From assembly GCF_003336675.1 (NCBI RefSeq), contig NZ_QPII01000001.1:496001-560000 (forward strand): DNA of 64,000 nucleotides, in the 5' to 3' direction. The translations under genes and the position numbers were made by a program. This document shows, one piece after another, positions 44,882 through 54,954 of the stretch (its first letter is position 1; each line of letters opens with the position of its first letter). Below the pieces are notes generated by a model. That model saw nothing but the letters and a program-made list of their open reading frames with translations. It was not told where the DNA came from and ran no database searches. This DNA comes from Billgrantia montanilacus (GTDB taxonomy: Bacteria; Pseudomonadota; Gammaproteobacteria; Pseudomonadales; Halomonadaceae).

Positions 44882-46366
44882 TCAGGGTTTGGCAGTCACA
44901 TAAGGTCGGCGCCGCAGCCAGATACCCGGCAGCACCAGCAGCACGGCGAGCAGCCAGACCGGCCAGCTGCCGGTGCGGGTGAAGGGCGTGAGGCCCTGCA
45001 TCGGCGTGGCTTCCCCGGTGAGGTAGGTGGTCTCGAACTGGGGGGCTCGGGCGGTGATGCGGCCCTGCGGGTCGATGATTGCGGTGACGCCATTGCTGGT
45101 GGCGCGCACCACATAGCGGCCGTTCTCGAGGGCGCGCAGGCGGGCCATCTGCAGATGCTGCAGCGGACCGATCGACTCGCCGAACCAGGTGTCATTGGAT
45201 ACCGTCAGCAGCAGCTCGGAGTCGCGCGCTCGATCGGCCACTAGGTCGGCGTAGATGATCTCGTAGCAGATGGCGTTGCCGATGGTGGTGCCCACGGCCT
45301 GGATCGGCGGCTGTCCCTCCGGCCCCGGCGTCATGGCCGGCATCGGCAGGTCGAAGAAGGCGATGGTTCCACGAAGCCAGCGCTCCAGCGGCAGATACTC
45401 GCCGAAGGGCACCAGGTGCGCCTTGCGGTACTCGCCTTCCGTATTGCCGACCCCGATCACGCTGTTGTAATAGAGCCCGCGCCCTTCGCGCTGCAGAACC
45501 CCGGTAAGCAGGGCGCTGCCTGGCGGCATGGCGGACTGAGCGCGCTCCAGAATCGGCGTCGCTTCATCCTCGAACATCGGCAATGCCGCTTCCGGCCAGA
45601 TGATCAGGTCGATATCGTCGGCCTGCTCCCGGGTCATTTCCAGGTAGGTATTGGCCGCCATTCGCTGGCCTTCCGGGGTCCACTTGATCAACTGCGGCAG
45701 ATTGCCCTGCAGCAGGGCGACTCGCAGGGGCTCGCCGGCGGGTGAGGTCCACTGGATCGGCAGGACCAGCGGGGCCAGCCAGAATGCAGCCATGGGGGCC
45801 ACGGCCCACCAACGGCGACGCAGGAATTCGACCGCGAGCGTGCCGGTGAGCACGGTCAGAAGCGAAAGCAGATAGACGCCGCCAATCGGCGCCCAGGGCG
45901 CCAACGGGGAGTCCACATGGGCGCTACCCAGCAGCAGCCAGGGAAAGCCGGTGAACAGCCAGGTGCGCAGCCACTCGCCGAGCACCCAGGCGCCGGCAAA
46001 GGTGAGAAAAGCGAGGCGAGGACCGGTCAGCCGGCGATAGAGCCAGAGGGTCGCGGCGAAGAACAGCGCCATGCAGCAGACGAACAGCGTTGTCAGGAAT
46101 ATCGCCAGCGGGACACCGGTGTAGCCGTAGTCGTGAATCGACACATAGACCCACGAAGCGCCGGAGCCGAACAGCCCGACCCCATAGAACCAGCCCTTGA
46201 ACGACGCCTGCAGCGGCGACAGGTGGTGGATGCCCAGGGCCATCAGCCCGGCGGCGATGGGGCCTAGCCACCAGAGCTCGAATGGGGAAGCGGTCAGCGT
46301 GCTCAGCACGCCGGCGGCCAGCGCCAGGAGATAGGCAGCTGCCGGGGGAAGACGGAATTCAGTCAT
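44882..46366 (-). CDS. lnt: Apolipoprotein N-acyltransferase
   Basis: 494 residues. N-terminal membrane part with six helices (to about 190) and a periplasmic nitrilase-type domain with the Glu-Lys-Cys triad: LIIWPEAALP (Glu), EYRKAHLVPFGEYLP (Lys), GNAICYEIIY (Cys), plus SNDTWFG. A final helix anchors the C-terminus. It adds the third acyl chain to lipoproteins, which the window itself encodes in several copies. Last gene of a five-gene minus-strand block (miaB-phoH-ybeY-corC-lnt). The gene before it ends 24 bp upstream. Confidence 0.96.
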   Translation of the reverse strand: MTEFRLPPAAAYLLALAAGVLSTLTASPFELWWLGPIAAGLMALGIHHLSPLQASFKGWFYGVGLFGSGASWVYVSIHDYGYTGVPLAIFLTTLFVCCMALFFAATLWLYRRLTGPRLAFLTFAGAWVLGEWLRTWLFTGFPWLLLGSAHVDSPLAPWAPIGGVYLLSLLTVLTGTLAVEFLRRRWWAVAPMAAFWLAPLVLPIQWTSPAGEPLRVALLQGNLPQLIKWTPEGQRMAANTYLEMTREQADDIDLIIWPEAALPMFEDEATPILERAQSAMPPGSALLTGVLQREGRGLYYNSVIGVGNTEGEYRKAHLVPFGEYLPLERWLRGTIAFFDLPMPAMTPGPEGQPPIQAVGTTIGNAICYEIIYADLVADRARDSELLLTVSNDTWFGESIGPLQHLQMARLRALENGRYVVRATSNGVTAIIDPQGRITARAPQFETTYLTGEATPMQGLTPFTRTGSWPVWLLAVLLVLPGIWLRRRPYVTAKP

Positions 46367-46390
46367 GGGTAATCGTGGATCCTGGCGAGC

Positions 46391-47266
46391 CTATTCTTCC
46401 GTGAGTGCTTCATCACTGCTCGGGGCTGCTTCCAGCAGGCGGATGCGGCGATTGTCGGCGTTGAGCACGGTGAAGCGCCAGCCGCCAAGCTCGGCATGTT
46501 CGCCGCGTCCTGGCAGGTGGCCGAAGCGCTGCATGACCAGACCGCCGACCGTATCGAACTCGTCGTCGGAGAAGCCGGTGCCGAAGCGCTCGTTGAAATC
46601 CTCTATTGGCGTCAGGGCGCGGATGGCATAGCGGCCTTCGCCGAGCTCGCGGATATCATCGTCCTCGTCGGTATCGTGCTCGTCTTCGATGTCGCCGACG
46701 ATCTGCTCGAGAATATCCTCGATGGTCACGATGCCCGCGGTACCGCCATATTCGTCGACTACCACCGCCATGTGGTTGTGAGTGTCGCGAAACTCCTTCA
46801 GCAGGCTGTTGAGCCGCTTGGATTCCGGTACGAACATGGCGGGGCGCAGGATATCTTCAATGCGGAAGTTCTCGCGCTCCTCATCCGGACAGTTGAGCAA
46901 TCGCAGCAGGTCCTTGACCAGCAGCAGTCCCTTGATTTCATCGAGGTTCTCGCCGATGACCGGGTAACGGGAGTGCCCTGTTTCGTCGATCAGTGCGAGG
47001 TACTCGTCCGGCGGTTGATCGGCGGCAATGGCCGCGACCTGGGAGCGCGGTATCAGTACTTCGCGGACCTGCTGGTCGCTGATATTCAGGGCGCCTTCGA
47101 TGATCATCATCGCGTCCTGCTCCAGCTTCAACCGCGTGCCGGCCTGGCGCAGGAATTCCATCAGCTCTTCCCGCGAACTGGGCCCATCATTATCACCCGA
47201 GAGGGCGCCGAGTAGTTTCTCTAGCCAGGACTTACCGCCCTGACCGGTTGATCGGTCTTCACTCAT
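46391..47266 (-). CDS. corC: CorC/HlyC-type CBS transporter-associated protein
   Basis: 291 residues. Begins [13 protein letters not shown], two CBS domains (about 65-130 and 133-190: [19 protein letters not shown] and [53 protein letters not shown]) and a C-terminal CorC_HlyC/transporter-associated domain with [24 protein letters not shown]. In E. coli CorC (YbeX) supports ribosome assembly and Mg2+ homeostasis. It starts inside the ybeY stop (4-base overlap). Confidence 0.95.
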   Translation of the reverse strand: MSEDRSTGQGGKSWLEKLLGALSGDNDGPSSREELMEFLRQAGTRLKLEQDAMMIIEGALNISDQQVREVLIPRSQVAAIAADQPPDEYLALIDETGHSRYPVIGENLDEIKGLLLVKDLLRLLNCPDEERENFRIEDILRPAMFVPESKRLNSLLKEFRDTHNHMAVVVDEYGGTAGIVTIEDILEQIVGDIEDEHDTDEDDDIRELGEGRYAIRALTPIEDFNERFGTGFSDDEFDTVGGLVMQRFGHLPGRGEHAELGGWRFTVLNADNRRIRLLEAAPSSDEALTEE

Positions 47267-47793
47267 GGGTCGAGTCTCTCGTCCTCGCTGTCGAAGCGTC
47301 GCTCGCCATTGCTGATGCTCATGTCCCGGACCGGCAGGTAAGGGTCGGCAATGGAAAAGGTTGCCAGGATATCGCGCTCCAGCTGTTCCATGGTTTCGGC
47401 TTCAGCCTCCTCGGTATGGTCATGTCCGAGCAGATGTAGTGTGCCATGGACCACCAGGTGAGCGTAGTGATCTTCCAGCCGCTTGTCCTGCTCCTGAGCT
47501 TCCTGCATGACGACGGGATGGCAGATCACCAGGTCGCCGAGCAGCGACAGCTCGATGCCGGGGGGAGCTTCGAAGGGGAATGAAAGCACGTTGGTGGGGC
47601 GATCGCGGCCGCGATAGTCCCGGTTAAGGGCCAGGCTCTCGGCGGCATCGACGATCCGGATAGTGACCTCGGTGCGGCGCTCTTCAGGGAAGTGGGCCAG
47701 TACGGCCTCGACCCAGGATTCGAGTGCCGACTGTGCCGGCAGAGAGCTGCCGGTGGAGGCGATCTGGCGGTCGACTATCGCGGCGGGGGTCAT
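47263..47793 (-). CDS. ybeY: Endoribonuclease YbeY
   Basis: 176 residues. Zinc motif [11 protein letters not shown] in the C-terminal half (H-G-x-L-H-L-x-G-x-D-H) and [19 protein letters not shown] upstream, both diagnostic. YbeY takes part in 16S rRNA 3' processing and 70S quality control. It overlaps phoH and corC by 4 bases each (ATGA-type), so the three genes are translated together. Confidence 0.97.
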   Translation of the reverse strand: MTPAAIVDRQIASTGSSLPAQSALESWVEAVLAHFPEERRTEVTIRIVDAAESLALNRDYRGRDRPTNVLSFPFEAPPGIELSLLGDLVICHPVVMQEAQEQDKRLEDHYAHLVVHGTLHLLGHDHTEEAEAETMEQLERDILATFSIADPYLPVRDMSISNGERRFDSEDERLDP

Positions 47794-48890
47794 GATTCGC
47801 CGTAATCCTTGCTGCCCCTGTGGCGCTCGCGCTCCTGCCGGAGTGACTCGCGCTCGCGGGTGCGGGCCTCGACCCGTGCGCGCTCCTGGACCTCCTGCTC
47901 GGCCTCGAAGCCCTCGTAGGCTTCGATGATGCGCTGTACCAGCGGATGACGTACCACGTCCTTTGCGGCGAAGTGAGTCACACCGATGCCTGGTGTGCCT
48001 CGCAGCACCTCCAGCACCTGGATCAGACCGGAGCTCGACCCACGTGGCAGATCGACCTGGGTGACGTCGCCGGTGATCACGGCGGTCGAGCCGAAGCCGA
48101 TACGGGTCAGGAACATCTTCATTTGTTCGCGAGTGGTGTTCTGGCTCTCGTCGAGAATGATGAAGGCATTGTTGAGCGTGCGCCCACGCATGTAGGCCAG
48201 CGGGGCGATCTCGATCACCTGCCGCTCGATCAACTTGCCGACCTGCTCGAAGCCGAGCATCTCGTAGAGGGCGTCATAGAGCGGACGCAGGTAGGGGTCG
48301 ATCTTCTGGGCCAGGTCGCCGGGCAGGAAGCCGAGTTTTTCACCCGCTTCCACGGCCGGTCGGACCAGCAGGATGCGGCGCACTTCCTGATGGTTGAGCG
48401 CCTCCACCGCTGCGGCTACGGCCAGGTAGGTCTTGCCGGTACCGGCCGGGCCAATGCCGAAGTTGATGTCATGGGCGCGAATGCTCGTGACATAGCTCTG
48501 CTGGTTCTGTCCGCGTGGCTTGATCAAGACCTTGGGCGTGCGCAGCAGGACGTCGCCGTCTTCGTGCCCCTCTTCCTCCTCCAGCGCCTCGAGGCCGGAT
48601 TCCTGCAGGAACAGGTGCACGGTGTCCGGCGACAGCTCGCTGGCTTCGGCTTCGCGATAGAGGTGCTCCAGCACATTGGCGGCGGCCTTCACTCGATTTC
48701 CCGGGCCTGCCAGCTGGAACACGTTGCCGCGATTGCGAAGGGTGACACCGAGTCGTTCCTCGACCAGTTTGAGGTGTTCATCGCGCTGACCACAGAGAGT
48801 GGCCAGGCGCTGGGGGTCATTGGGTTCGAGGCTCAATGTGATGATGCGGTTCGCCTGAGAAGTTGGCTGGCTCAAGACAAGGGGATCCAT
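47790..48890 (-). CDS. phoH: PhoH-like ATPase (YbeZ)
   Basis: 366 residues. A small KH-like N-terminal part, then the P-loop [16 protein letters not shown] and the Walker B region [39 protein letters not shown] is typical for PhoH. YbeZ works with YbeY in rRNA processing. It overlaps ybeY. Start at 48890 ([16 protein letters not shown]); the gap to miaB contains a short GC hairpin at 48918. Confidence 0.95.
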   Translation of the reverse strand: MDPLVLSQPTSQANRIITLSLEPNDPQRLATLCGQRDEHLKLVEERLGVTLRNRGNVFQLAGPGNRVKAAANVLEHLYREAEASELSPDTVHLFLQESGLEALEEEEGHEDGDVLLRTPKVLIKPRGQNQQSYVTSIRAHDINFGIGPAGTGKTYLAVAAAVEALNHQEVRRILLVRPAVEAGEKLGFLPGDLAQKIDPYLRPLYDALYEMLGFEQVGKLIERQVIEIAPLAYMRGRTLNNAFIILDESQNTTREQMKMFLTRIGFGSTAVITGDVTQVDLPRGSSSGLIQVLEVLRGTPGIGVTHFAAKDVVRHPLVQRIIEAYEGFEAEQEVQERARVEARTRERESLRQERERHRGSKDYGES

Positions 48891-48917
48891 GCGTTGCGAA
48901 TGTGGGCTCAGCTTACT

Positions 48918-48937
48918 GCCCCGGCAAAGGCCGGGGC
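48918..48937. other. Intercistronic GC hairpin, miaB to phoH
   Basis: GCCCCGGC and GCCGGGGC are perfect complements around AAAG in the 60-bp gap. There is no T-run on the minus strand, so it more likely affects mRNA stability than termination. Confidence 0.5.
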
Positions 48938-48950
48938 AATGACAGAATGC

Positions 48951-50294
48951 TCAGTGTAGTGCCGGTGAGTGCAGCTCGCCACGTAACGAGTTGGGTAGCG
49001 CTTCGGTGATGGTCACGTCGACGAAGTGGCCGATCAGCTCGGTGGGGTTGGCGGCACGGAAATTGACCACCCGATTGTTCTCGGTACGCCCCGAGAGCTG
49101 GCCCGGATCCCTCGGCGAGAAGCCGGTGACCAGAATGCGCTGGGTCGACCCTACCATCCGGCGGCTGATCTGCATGGCTTGCTGGATGATACGCTCCTGA
49201 AGAATCGCCAGGCGCTGCTTCTTGACGCTCTCGGGAGTATCGTCGGCGAGGCTTGCCGCCGGCGTGCCGGGGCGGGCCGAATAGACGAAGCTGAAGGAGT
49301 GGTCGAAGCCGATGCGATGGATCAGGTCCATGGTCGCTTCGAAATCCGCTTCGGTCTCGCCGGGGAAGCCGATGATGAAGTCCGACGAGAAGCTGATATC
49401 GGGGCGCAGCTTGCGGATGCGCTCCAGCTTCTCCACGTACTCCTCGACGGTGTGGCCGCGCTTCATCGCTGCCAGAATACGGTCGGAGCCGGCCTGCACC
49501 GGCAGGTGCAGGTGGCTGACCAGTTCCGGCACCTCGCCATAGGCCTCGATAAGGCTATCGGTAAACTCCACCGGGTGAGACGTAGTGAAACGGACGCGAT
49601 CGATACCTTCCACCGCCGCCACGCAGGCGATCAGCTCAGCCAGGTCGATTTCGTCGCCGAGCTGGTTCTCTCCCCGATAGGCATTGACGTTCTGCCCCAG
49701 CAGGTTGATCTCGCGTACCCCCTGGTCGGCCAGGTGGATGACTTCGTCCATGACCGACTCGAAGGGGCGCGAAACTTCCTCGCCGCGGGTATAGGGCACG
49801 ACACAGAAGGTGCAGTACTTGGAGCAGCCTTCCATGACCGAGACAAAGGCAGTGGCCCCATCGGAACTGGGGCTGGGCAGGTGGTCGAACTTCTCGATCT
49901 CAGGGAAGGTGACGTCGACCACCGAAATCTGGTCGTTGCGCCGTGAGTCGAGCATGGCCGGGACTCGGTGAAGGGTCTGGGGGCCGAAGACCATGTCGAC
50001 ATGAGGGGCGCGCTTGCGCAGTGCCTCCCCTTCCTGACTGGCCACGCAGCCTCCCACGCCGATGACCAGGTCGGGGTTGGCATCCTTGAGCTTCTTCCAG
50101 CGGCCGAGCTGGTGGAAGACCTTCTCCTGTGCCTTCTCCCGGATCGAGCAGGTGTTGAGAAGGATGACGTCGGCATCGCCTTCGTCGTCGGTCAGTTCCA
50201 GCTGGTGGGATTCGCCGAGCAGGTCCGCCATGCGGGCAGAGTCATACTCGTTCATCTGGCAGCCGTGGGTCTTGATGAAGAGTTTCTTCGCCAT
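48951..50294 (-). CDS. miaB: tRNA-2-methylthio-N6-dimethylallyladenosine synthase
   Basis: 447 residues. N-terminal UPF0004 domain with Cys residues [25 protein letters not shown] and GCVASQEG; radical-SAM motif CSKYCTFC (C-x3-C-x2-C); C-terminal TRAM domain. It thiomethylates A37 of tRNAs that read codons starting with U, including tRNA-Trp. In Pseudomonas loss of the upstream modification affects trp attenuation, so it has an indirect link to the leaders at 59561 and 62469. First gene of the minus-strand block. TATAAT on the minus strand at 50406-50401 may be its -10 box. Confidence 0.97.
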   Translation of the reverse strand: MAKKLFIKTHGCQMNEYDSARMADLLGESHQLELTDDEGDADVILLNTCSIREKAQEKVFHQLGRWKKLKDANPDLVIGVGGCVASQEGEALRKRAPHVDMVFGPQTLHRVPAMLDSRRNDQISVVDVTFPEIEKFDHLPSPSSDGATAFVSVMEGCSKYCTFCVVPYTRGEEVSRPFESVMDEVIHLADQGVREINLLGQNVNAYRGENQLGDEIDLAELIACVAAVEGIDRVRFTTSHPVEFTDSLIEAYGEVPELVSHLHLPVQAGSDRILAAMKRGHTVEEYVEKLERIRKLRPDISFSSDFIIGFPGETEADFEATMDLIHRIGFDHSFSFVYSARPGTPAASLADDTPESVKKQRLAILQERIIQQAMQISRRMVGSTQRILVTGFSPRDPGQLSGRTENNRVVNFRAANPTELIGHFVDVTITEALPNSLRGELHSPALH

Positions 50295-50538
50295 AAGAAT
50301 AGGGTCGCTGTCGGTTGCCCGACGCTTGCGTCACCGGTGAGTGGAGTGTCGCGGGAATGCGGCTCAGGCAGGCTGCCGAGCCGTTCTCGAAGATGCGCTC
50401 ATTATACGGAACCAGGGGCAGCGGGGCTAGCGTGGTGGTCTCGTCACCCATCGACTGTGTTACGCTTGCGAGTCTGCAGGGGTGTACCTCGCTTCGGGGT
50501 GCGCAACGGTCAATCGAACGGGAAGGAACGACGGCCTT

Positions 50539-50868
50539 ATGGCGGCCAAGCCGATCTATCGGGTGGTTTTTCACCAGCAAGGTGAAGTGTGGGAACTCTA
50601 CGCCCGCGAGATATTCCAAAGCGATCTCTGGGGCTTCATCGAGATCGAGGAGTTCGTCTTCCAGGATGGCTCGAAGCTGGTGGTGGACCCCTCGGCCGAC
50701 AAGCTGCGCCACACCTTCGACGGTGTGACCCGCAGCTATCTGCCGATCAATTCCATCGTCCGCATCGACGAGGTGGAGCGAGAAGGGCCGGCGCGGGCAG
50801 TCAAGAGCGAAGGGCGTATCGCCGAGTTTCCGCGGGCGCCGATGCCGCCGCCCCGGGGTGACCGCTAG
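50539..50868 (+). CDS. DUF1820 family protein
   Basis: 109 residues from ATG 50539 (GGAAGGAA upstream). A small single-domain protein: IYRVVFHQQGEVWELYAREIFQSDLWGFIEIEEFVF, then a loop SADKLRHTFDGVTRSYLPINSIVRIDEVE and a Pro-rich tail FPRAPMPPPRGDR. This is the conserved DUF1820 pattern of gammaproteobacteria, with no known function. Single gene; no operon partner is evident. Confidence 0.87.
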   Translation: MAAKPIYRVVFHQQGEVWELYAREIFQSDLWGFIEIEEFVFQDGSKLVVDPSADKLRHTFDGVTRSYLPINSIVRIDEVEREGPARAVKSEGRIAEFPRAPMPPPRGDR

Positions 50869-50995
50869 GAGGTCAGTGCCAGGAGGGGAGCGCTGACAGT
50901 TTCCGGGCACAATGACTGGTCATGAATTGACCAGTCCGTCTCGGGGCCATGTGGGGCAACAGGTGGCAAGGTCTTTCCAGCGTTTTTCCCGGGAC

Positions 50996-51018
50996 TTATC
51001 CACAGAAGCTGTGGATAG
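50996..51018. promoter_or_regulatory. Inverted pair of DnaA-box-like sites
   Basis: TTATCCACA (50996-51004) matches the DnaA box TTATNCACA exactly, and TGTGGATAG (51010-51018) is its inverted copy with one change. Together they form a 9-bp palindrome around AAG, 112 bp upstream of ygiM. The rest of 50869-51129 shows no gene. Confidence 0.55.
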
Positions 51019-51129
51019 CCCCCTCCGACAATGGTCTCATCGGCTGCCGGACGAACGGGAGGTTCGACGGCGGCTTACAGGTCGCGGCGCAGCAGCTGCC
51101 GCAGGAGCCTTCGATAGCAGGACAACGGC

Positions 51130-51759
51130 ATGACAATGCATAGATTCTCGACTCTCATGGTGGGTGTCACACTGGGGCTGATGGCCCTGCCGCTGCATGC
51201 CCAGCAGAATTCGGACGCCACCCATTGGGTATCCGACGAACTGACCACTTATGTTCGCAGCGGCCCGACCGATGGCTACCGCATTGTCGGCACGCTGACC
51301 TCCGGTGAACCGGTCACCGTGCTGGAAGCCAGTGGCGACTACAGCCGTGTACGCAACGCCGAGGGCAGTACCGTCTGGGTACTCAGCGACGAATTGCAGG
51401 AGGAACCCAGTGCGCGCCAGCAGTTGCCGACACTCGAAAGGCAGGTAGCTGAGCTGGAAGAGGAGCTGGGCAGCATCAACGAGACCTGGGAGGATCGGGT
51501 GTCGGCGATGACAGAGACGCTGGATGTTCGCGAGCAGCGCATCGCCGAGCTGGAGGCAAGCAATCGTCAGCTCGACAGTGAAGCCGACCAGTCACGGCAG
51601 ACCATTCGCCAGTTGCAGGCTCGGCTGGACACCCAGGAAGAGGACCTGCTGATTCGCTATTTCATGTATGGAGGAGGAGTCGCCGGTGCCGGCCTGCTGG
51701 TAGGGCTGATCATCCCCCATCTGCCACGCAAGAAACGCAAGCGCGACCGCTGGTTCTAA
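51130..51759 (+). CDS. ygiM: SH3-domain protein of the YgiM/TIGR04211 family
   Basis: 209 residues. Signal peptide (LMVGVTLGLMALPLHAQ), a periplasmic bacterial SH3 domain (about 30-98: WVSDELTTYVRSGPTDGYRIVGTLTSGEPVTVL), a coiled coil (about 98-170) and one C-terminal membrane helix (about 177-196) ending in PRKKRKRDRWF. SH3 domains of this kind bind cell-wall peptides. Function of the family is not known. AGGA is 8 bases before the ATG. Confidence 0.9.
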   Translation: MTMHRFSTLMVGVTLGLMALPLHAQQNSDATHWVSDELTTYVRSGPTDGYRIVGTLTSGEPVTVLEASGDYSRVRNAEGSTVWVLSDELQEEPSARQQLPTLERQVAELEEELGSINETWEDRVSAMTETLDVREQRIAELEASNRQLDSEADQSRQTIRQLQARLDTQEEDLLIRYFMYGGGVAGAGLLVGLIIPHLPRKKRKRDRWF

Positions 51760-51786
51760 GGGAGAGCAGGTTTCAAGGGAGAGACT

Positions 51787-52428
51787 ATGGCTGGGCAATG
51801 GGTGGACCGCTGGCGGGAAGGGCGCATCGGATTTCACCGCTCTCAGGTGCATCCGGCGCTTATGCAGTACTGGCCGCTGCTCGGGGCGAGGCCGGGCACT
51901 AAGGTCCTTGTGCCGCTCTGTGGCAAGAGCCTCGACATGCGCTGGCTCGCTCGCCATGATCATCCGGTCTTGGGCATCGAACTGGCCGAGGAGGCGATCG
52001 AGCAGTTCGTCGCCGAAGGCACCGGAGAGATATCCCGCTACCGGCAGGAGCCCTTTGCCGTCTGCCGTCAGGGCAGCGTCGAGCTATGGTGTGGGGACTT
52101 CTTCCACTTCCATATCGAGCAGGCCGCCGAGATCGGCGCCTTCTACGACCGGGGCGCGCTGATCGCCTTGCCGCCGGCTACGCGGCAGCGTTATGCCTTC
52201 CATCTCGGTCAACTGACCCCTCCCGGTGCGCGCGGGCTTTTGATCAGCCTGGTGCGTGCCCCGGGCGACGAGGGCGGCGGTCCGCCGTTCAGCGTCACTG
52301 CCGACGAGGTGCGCGAGCTCTTCGAGCCCAATTTCCTGGTCACACACCTGGAGGATGGGCAGCCCGAAGAGGGGAGCGGCTTTCGTGAAAGCGTTTGGGC
52401 CCTGGTACGACGTGGGCCCGCCGTCTAG
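51787..52428 (+). CDS. tpm: Thiopurine S-methyltransferase
   Basis: 213 residues. WVDRWREGRIGFHRSQVHPALMQYW is the characteristic start, and VLVPLCGKSLDMRWLARHDHPVLGIELAEEAIEQF carries the SAM-binding site; later DRGALIALPPATRQRYAFHL. It transfers methyl from SAM to thiols or, in some bacteria, to selenium or tellurium oxyanions. 27 bp after ygiM, so possibly co-transcribed. Terminator at 52520. Confidence 0.93.
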   Translation: MAGQWVDRWREGRIGFHRSQVHPALMQYWPLLGARPGTKVLVPLCGKSLDMRWLARHDHPVLGIELAEEAIEQFVAEGTGEISRYRQEPFAVCRQGSVELWCGDFFHFHIEQAAEIGAFYDRGALIALPPATRQRYAFHLGQLTPPGARGLLISLVRAPGDEGGGPPFSVTADEVRELFEPNFLVTHLEDGQPEEGSGFRESVWALVRRGPAV

Positions 52429-52519
52429 CCACTGACCAACCAAGTCCTGACTGGCCAAGCACTGTCCGAGAAGGACTTCATTCGTCGCTTTCAAGACAAC
52501 GCCGAGTGCGCACGAAAAA

Positions 52520-52553
52520 CCAAAGCGGGCGCCCATGTGGGCGCCCGCTTTGG
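52520..52553. terminator. Bidirectional terminator between tpm and lipoprotein gene
   Basis: CCAAAGCGGGCGCCCA and its exact complement form a 16-bp stem with a 2-base centre; A- and T-rich ends flank it on both sides. The genes converge. Confidence 0.85.
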
Positions 52554-52598
52554 ACTGGCAAGGGGTGTGGCTATGGCGAGCGGCTGTCGGCGGCTCGC

Positions 52599-53201
52599 TC
52601 AACGAGCCAGCAGCTGTCCCAGCTCCGGGTCGCGGAAGGCGCGATCGAGCCCATTGCTCAGCAGGTCATTGAGCATGCGAGCATTGGTATCGCGATCCGG
52701 GCGAAAGGCATAGCTCTGGGTGCGACGTGATGTGTAGGTGCCGGTATAGGTATTGCCGCCGTTGACCGCCTTGGCCTCGAATACCGCCTCAAGGCGGGCC
52801 TCGTCGATGACAGGCCGGCTGTCGCCACGTTCATACCCCAGATGCACCAGGGTGAGGGTCAGGCTTGGCCGGCCCTCCGCTGGTTCGGTGGTGGGGGAAA
52901 AGCCCATCTCCCGTACGGCCTGCTCGGCTTCGCGCTGTAGCCTGGGAACCAGCTCATGGGCGCTGACGGTGATGGTGGAGGTCGCCATGGCGCTGCCGCT
53001 ACGGGTACCGATCACCTCGCTGTCGCGGTCATCCACAGCCATCACCGTGATGGCCTGGCCACCGCCGGTTGTCGGAACGTCGGCGGTACGCTGCGGATTC
53101 AGCTGGAGGTAGTGCGGGCTGGCACAGCCCGCCAGCAGGGCGCCAGCCAGTAGCAAGGCGGCGGCACGCAACGTCGTAAGGCGAAAGGGGCGTCGAATCA
53201 T
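52599..53201 (-). CDS. yajG: YajG-family outer-membrane lipoprotein
   Basis: 200 residues. Signal with lipobox LAGC (Cys26). The mature part has the YajG pattern: YLQLNPQRTADVP, VMAVDDRDSEVIGTR, and LTLTLVHLGYERGD, with about 60 polar residues at the end. Family members are attached to the outer membrane with no proven role. Single gene, divergent from the GNAT gene at 53388. Confidence 0.82.
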   Translation of the reverse strand: MIRRPFRLTTLRAAALLLAGALLAGCASPHYLQLNPQRTADVPTTGGGQAITVMAVDDRDSEVIGTRSGSAMATSTITVSAHELVPRLQREAEQAVREMGFSPTTEPAEGRPSLTLTLVHLGYERGDSRPVIDEARLEAVFEAKAVNGGNTYTGTYTSRRTQSYAFRPDRDTNARMLNDLLSNGLDRAFRDPELGQLLAR

Positions 53202-53387
53202 CTGGGACTCTCCTGGGCGATGATGGAGGGTGGCGATGGGGAAAGTAGAGCGCGAACATGACGATCGAGCGCATGGCAGTTAGCTGGCATAGGTGGCGAG
53301 TATAGCCGCGAGAAGGCCAACGGCAACAGCGTTGAGTGCGCCGGAGCCAGAGCGGTTACAATGGGCTCTCCTCCAAGGAGAGCGCTT

Positions 53388-53840
53388 ATGATCCGACCCG
53401 CAGCCAAGGTAGACATGCCGCAACTCGTCGATATCTGGTTGCGCGCCTCGCAGCTGGCCCACGACTTCATTCCCGCCGAGTTCTGGACGCGCCGCGCCCA
53501 CGACATGGCCACCCGCTATCTGCCCGGCGCCGAGACGCATGTACTGGAGCTGGGGGGCAGCGTCATCGGCTTCGCGGCTCTCAATGGCAATCATCTCGAG
53601 GCGCTGTTCATCGACCCGGATTACCAGCGCTTCGGCCATGGTACGCACTTGATGGCCCATGCCATGGCGTGCCGTGAGCGAATCACTCTGTGCGTCTATT
53701 CGCGCAACGTCCGTGCTGTCTCGTTCTACCGCCGTCTGGGGTTCCAGGTAGTGGAGGATCGTTTGGAGCCGGCAAGCGGCGAGAGCGAGACCCTGATGGC
53801 CTGGGCGCGCCAGCCCCGCACTGACAGCAGCGCCGACTGA
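53388..53840 (+). CDS. GNAT-family acetyltransferase (YjaB-like)
   Basis: 150 residues from ATG 53388 (AAGGAGAG 7 bases upstream). One GNAT domain: IRPAAKVDMPQLVDIWLRAS at the start, LEALFIDPDYQRFGHGTHLMAHAM as the acetyl-CoA loop, and YSRNVRAVSFYRRLGFQ. Resembles YjaB-type acetyltransferases. Substrate unknown. It converges with cysA downstream. Confidence 0.85.
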   Translation: MIRPAAKVDMPQLVDIWLRASQLAHDFIPAEFWTRRAHDMATRYLPGAETHVLELGGSVIGFAALNGNHLEALFIDPDYQRFGHGTHLMAHAMACRERITLCVYSRNVRAVSFYRRLGFQVVEDRLEPASGESETLMAWARQPRTDSSAD

Positions 53841-53859
53841 TCCTGCCTATCAGCCTGGC

Positions 53860-54954
53860 TCAGGCAGACTCGAGTTCCTTCGGTTTGGTGGTACTGAGCT
53901 CGTCGGGGAACCGATGCCAGCGCCGTGGTACCGCGAACAGCCGCATGCCGCGGGTCAACCCGAGACGCTCGTAATCGGCATGGCGCACGGTTGCCAGCCA
54001 TGGCTCGCCCAGCCAGTCGGCTTCCAGCTCCACCCTGACCTCGGCACCCACCGGCGATATCGCCGTTACGGTAACCGGCATATGGGCGTTGGGGGTGGCA
54101 GCCTCCCTCAGTTCGACCTCATGTGGGCGCAGCAGCAGCTCTTCCGCGCCGTCGGCCAGGTCCACCGCCAGGCGGGCGTCACCGCAGGTCAGAACGCCAT
54201 CTCTCACCGAGCCTTCCAGATGGTTCACATCTCCCAGGAACTCGAAGACGAAGCGATTGGTCGGCGCCCGGTAAAGCGTGTCCGGTGTGTCGATCTGTTC
54301 GATGCGCCCATTACTCATCACCACCACCCGGTCGGATAGCTCGAGGGCCTCCTCCTGGTCGTGGGTAACGAAGACGCTGGTGAAATTGAGTTCGTCGTGC
54401 AGATGGCGCAGCCAGCGACGCAGTTCCTGGCGCACCTTGGCGTCCAGTGCGCCGAAGGGCTCGTCGAGCAGCAGCACCTCCGGGCGAAGGGCGAGAGCGC
54501 GGGCCAGCGAGACACGTTGCTGCTGGCCGCCGGAGAGCTGCGCGGGGTAGCGGTTTGCCAGCTGTTCGAGCTTGACCATCTCCAGCAGCCGATGGACTCG
54601 GGCACGGATCTCGCCGCTGGTGGGGCGGCTCTTCCGCGGCATCACGGTAAGACCGAAGGCCACGTTGTCGAACACGGTCATGTGACGGAACAGCGCGTAG
54701 TGCTGGAAGACGAAGCCGATGCGCCGGTCGCGGACGTGCAGGTTGGTCACGTCGCGATCGCCGAACAGGATGCGCCCGGCAGGCTCACGATCGGCGGCTT
54801 CCAGGCCGGCAATGATACGCAGCAGGGTGGTCTTGCCGGAACCGGAGGGCCCCAGCAGGCCGATCAGCTCACCGTCACGGATGTCCAGGTTCACCGGCTC
54901 CAGGGCACGGCTCGTGCCGAAGTGCTTTGCTATGTTTTGAAGGCGGATGCTCAT
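53860..54954 (-). CDS. cysA: Sulfate/thiosulfate ABC transporter ATP-binding protein
   Basis: 364 residues from ATG 54954, which overlaps the cysW stop by 4 bases (ATGA); a longer upstream reading frame is an antisense-type extension and was discarded. Walker A GPSGSGKT at 35-42, signature [15 protein letters not shown], Walker [12 protein letters not shown] and H-loop [11 protein letters not shown]-terminal regulatory domain (about 240-364) is like that of CysA/MalK. It powers sulfate uptake through CysTW. Confidence 0.95.
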   Translation of the reverse strand: MSIRLQNIAKHFGTSRALEPVNLDIRDGELIGLLGPSGSGKTTLLRIIAGLEAADREPAGRILFGDRDVTNLHVRDRRIGFVFQHYALFRHMTVFDNVAFGLTVMPRKSRPTSGEIRARVHRLLEMVKLEQLANRYPAQLSGGQQQRVSLARALALRPEVLLLDEPFGALDAKVRQELRRWLRHLHDELNFTSVFVTHDQEEALELSDRVVVMSNGRIEQIDTPDTLYRAPTNRFVFEFLGDVNHLEGSVRDGVLTCGDARLAVDLADGAEELLLRPHEVELREAATPNAHMPVTVTAISPVGAEVRVELEADWLGEPWLATVRHADYERLGLTRGMRLFAVPRRWHRFPDELSTTKPKELESA

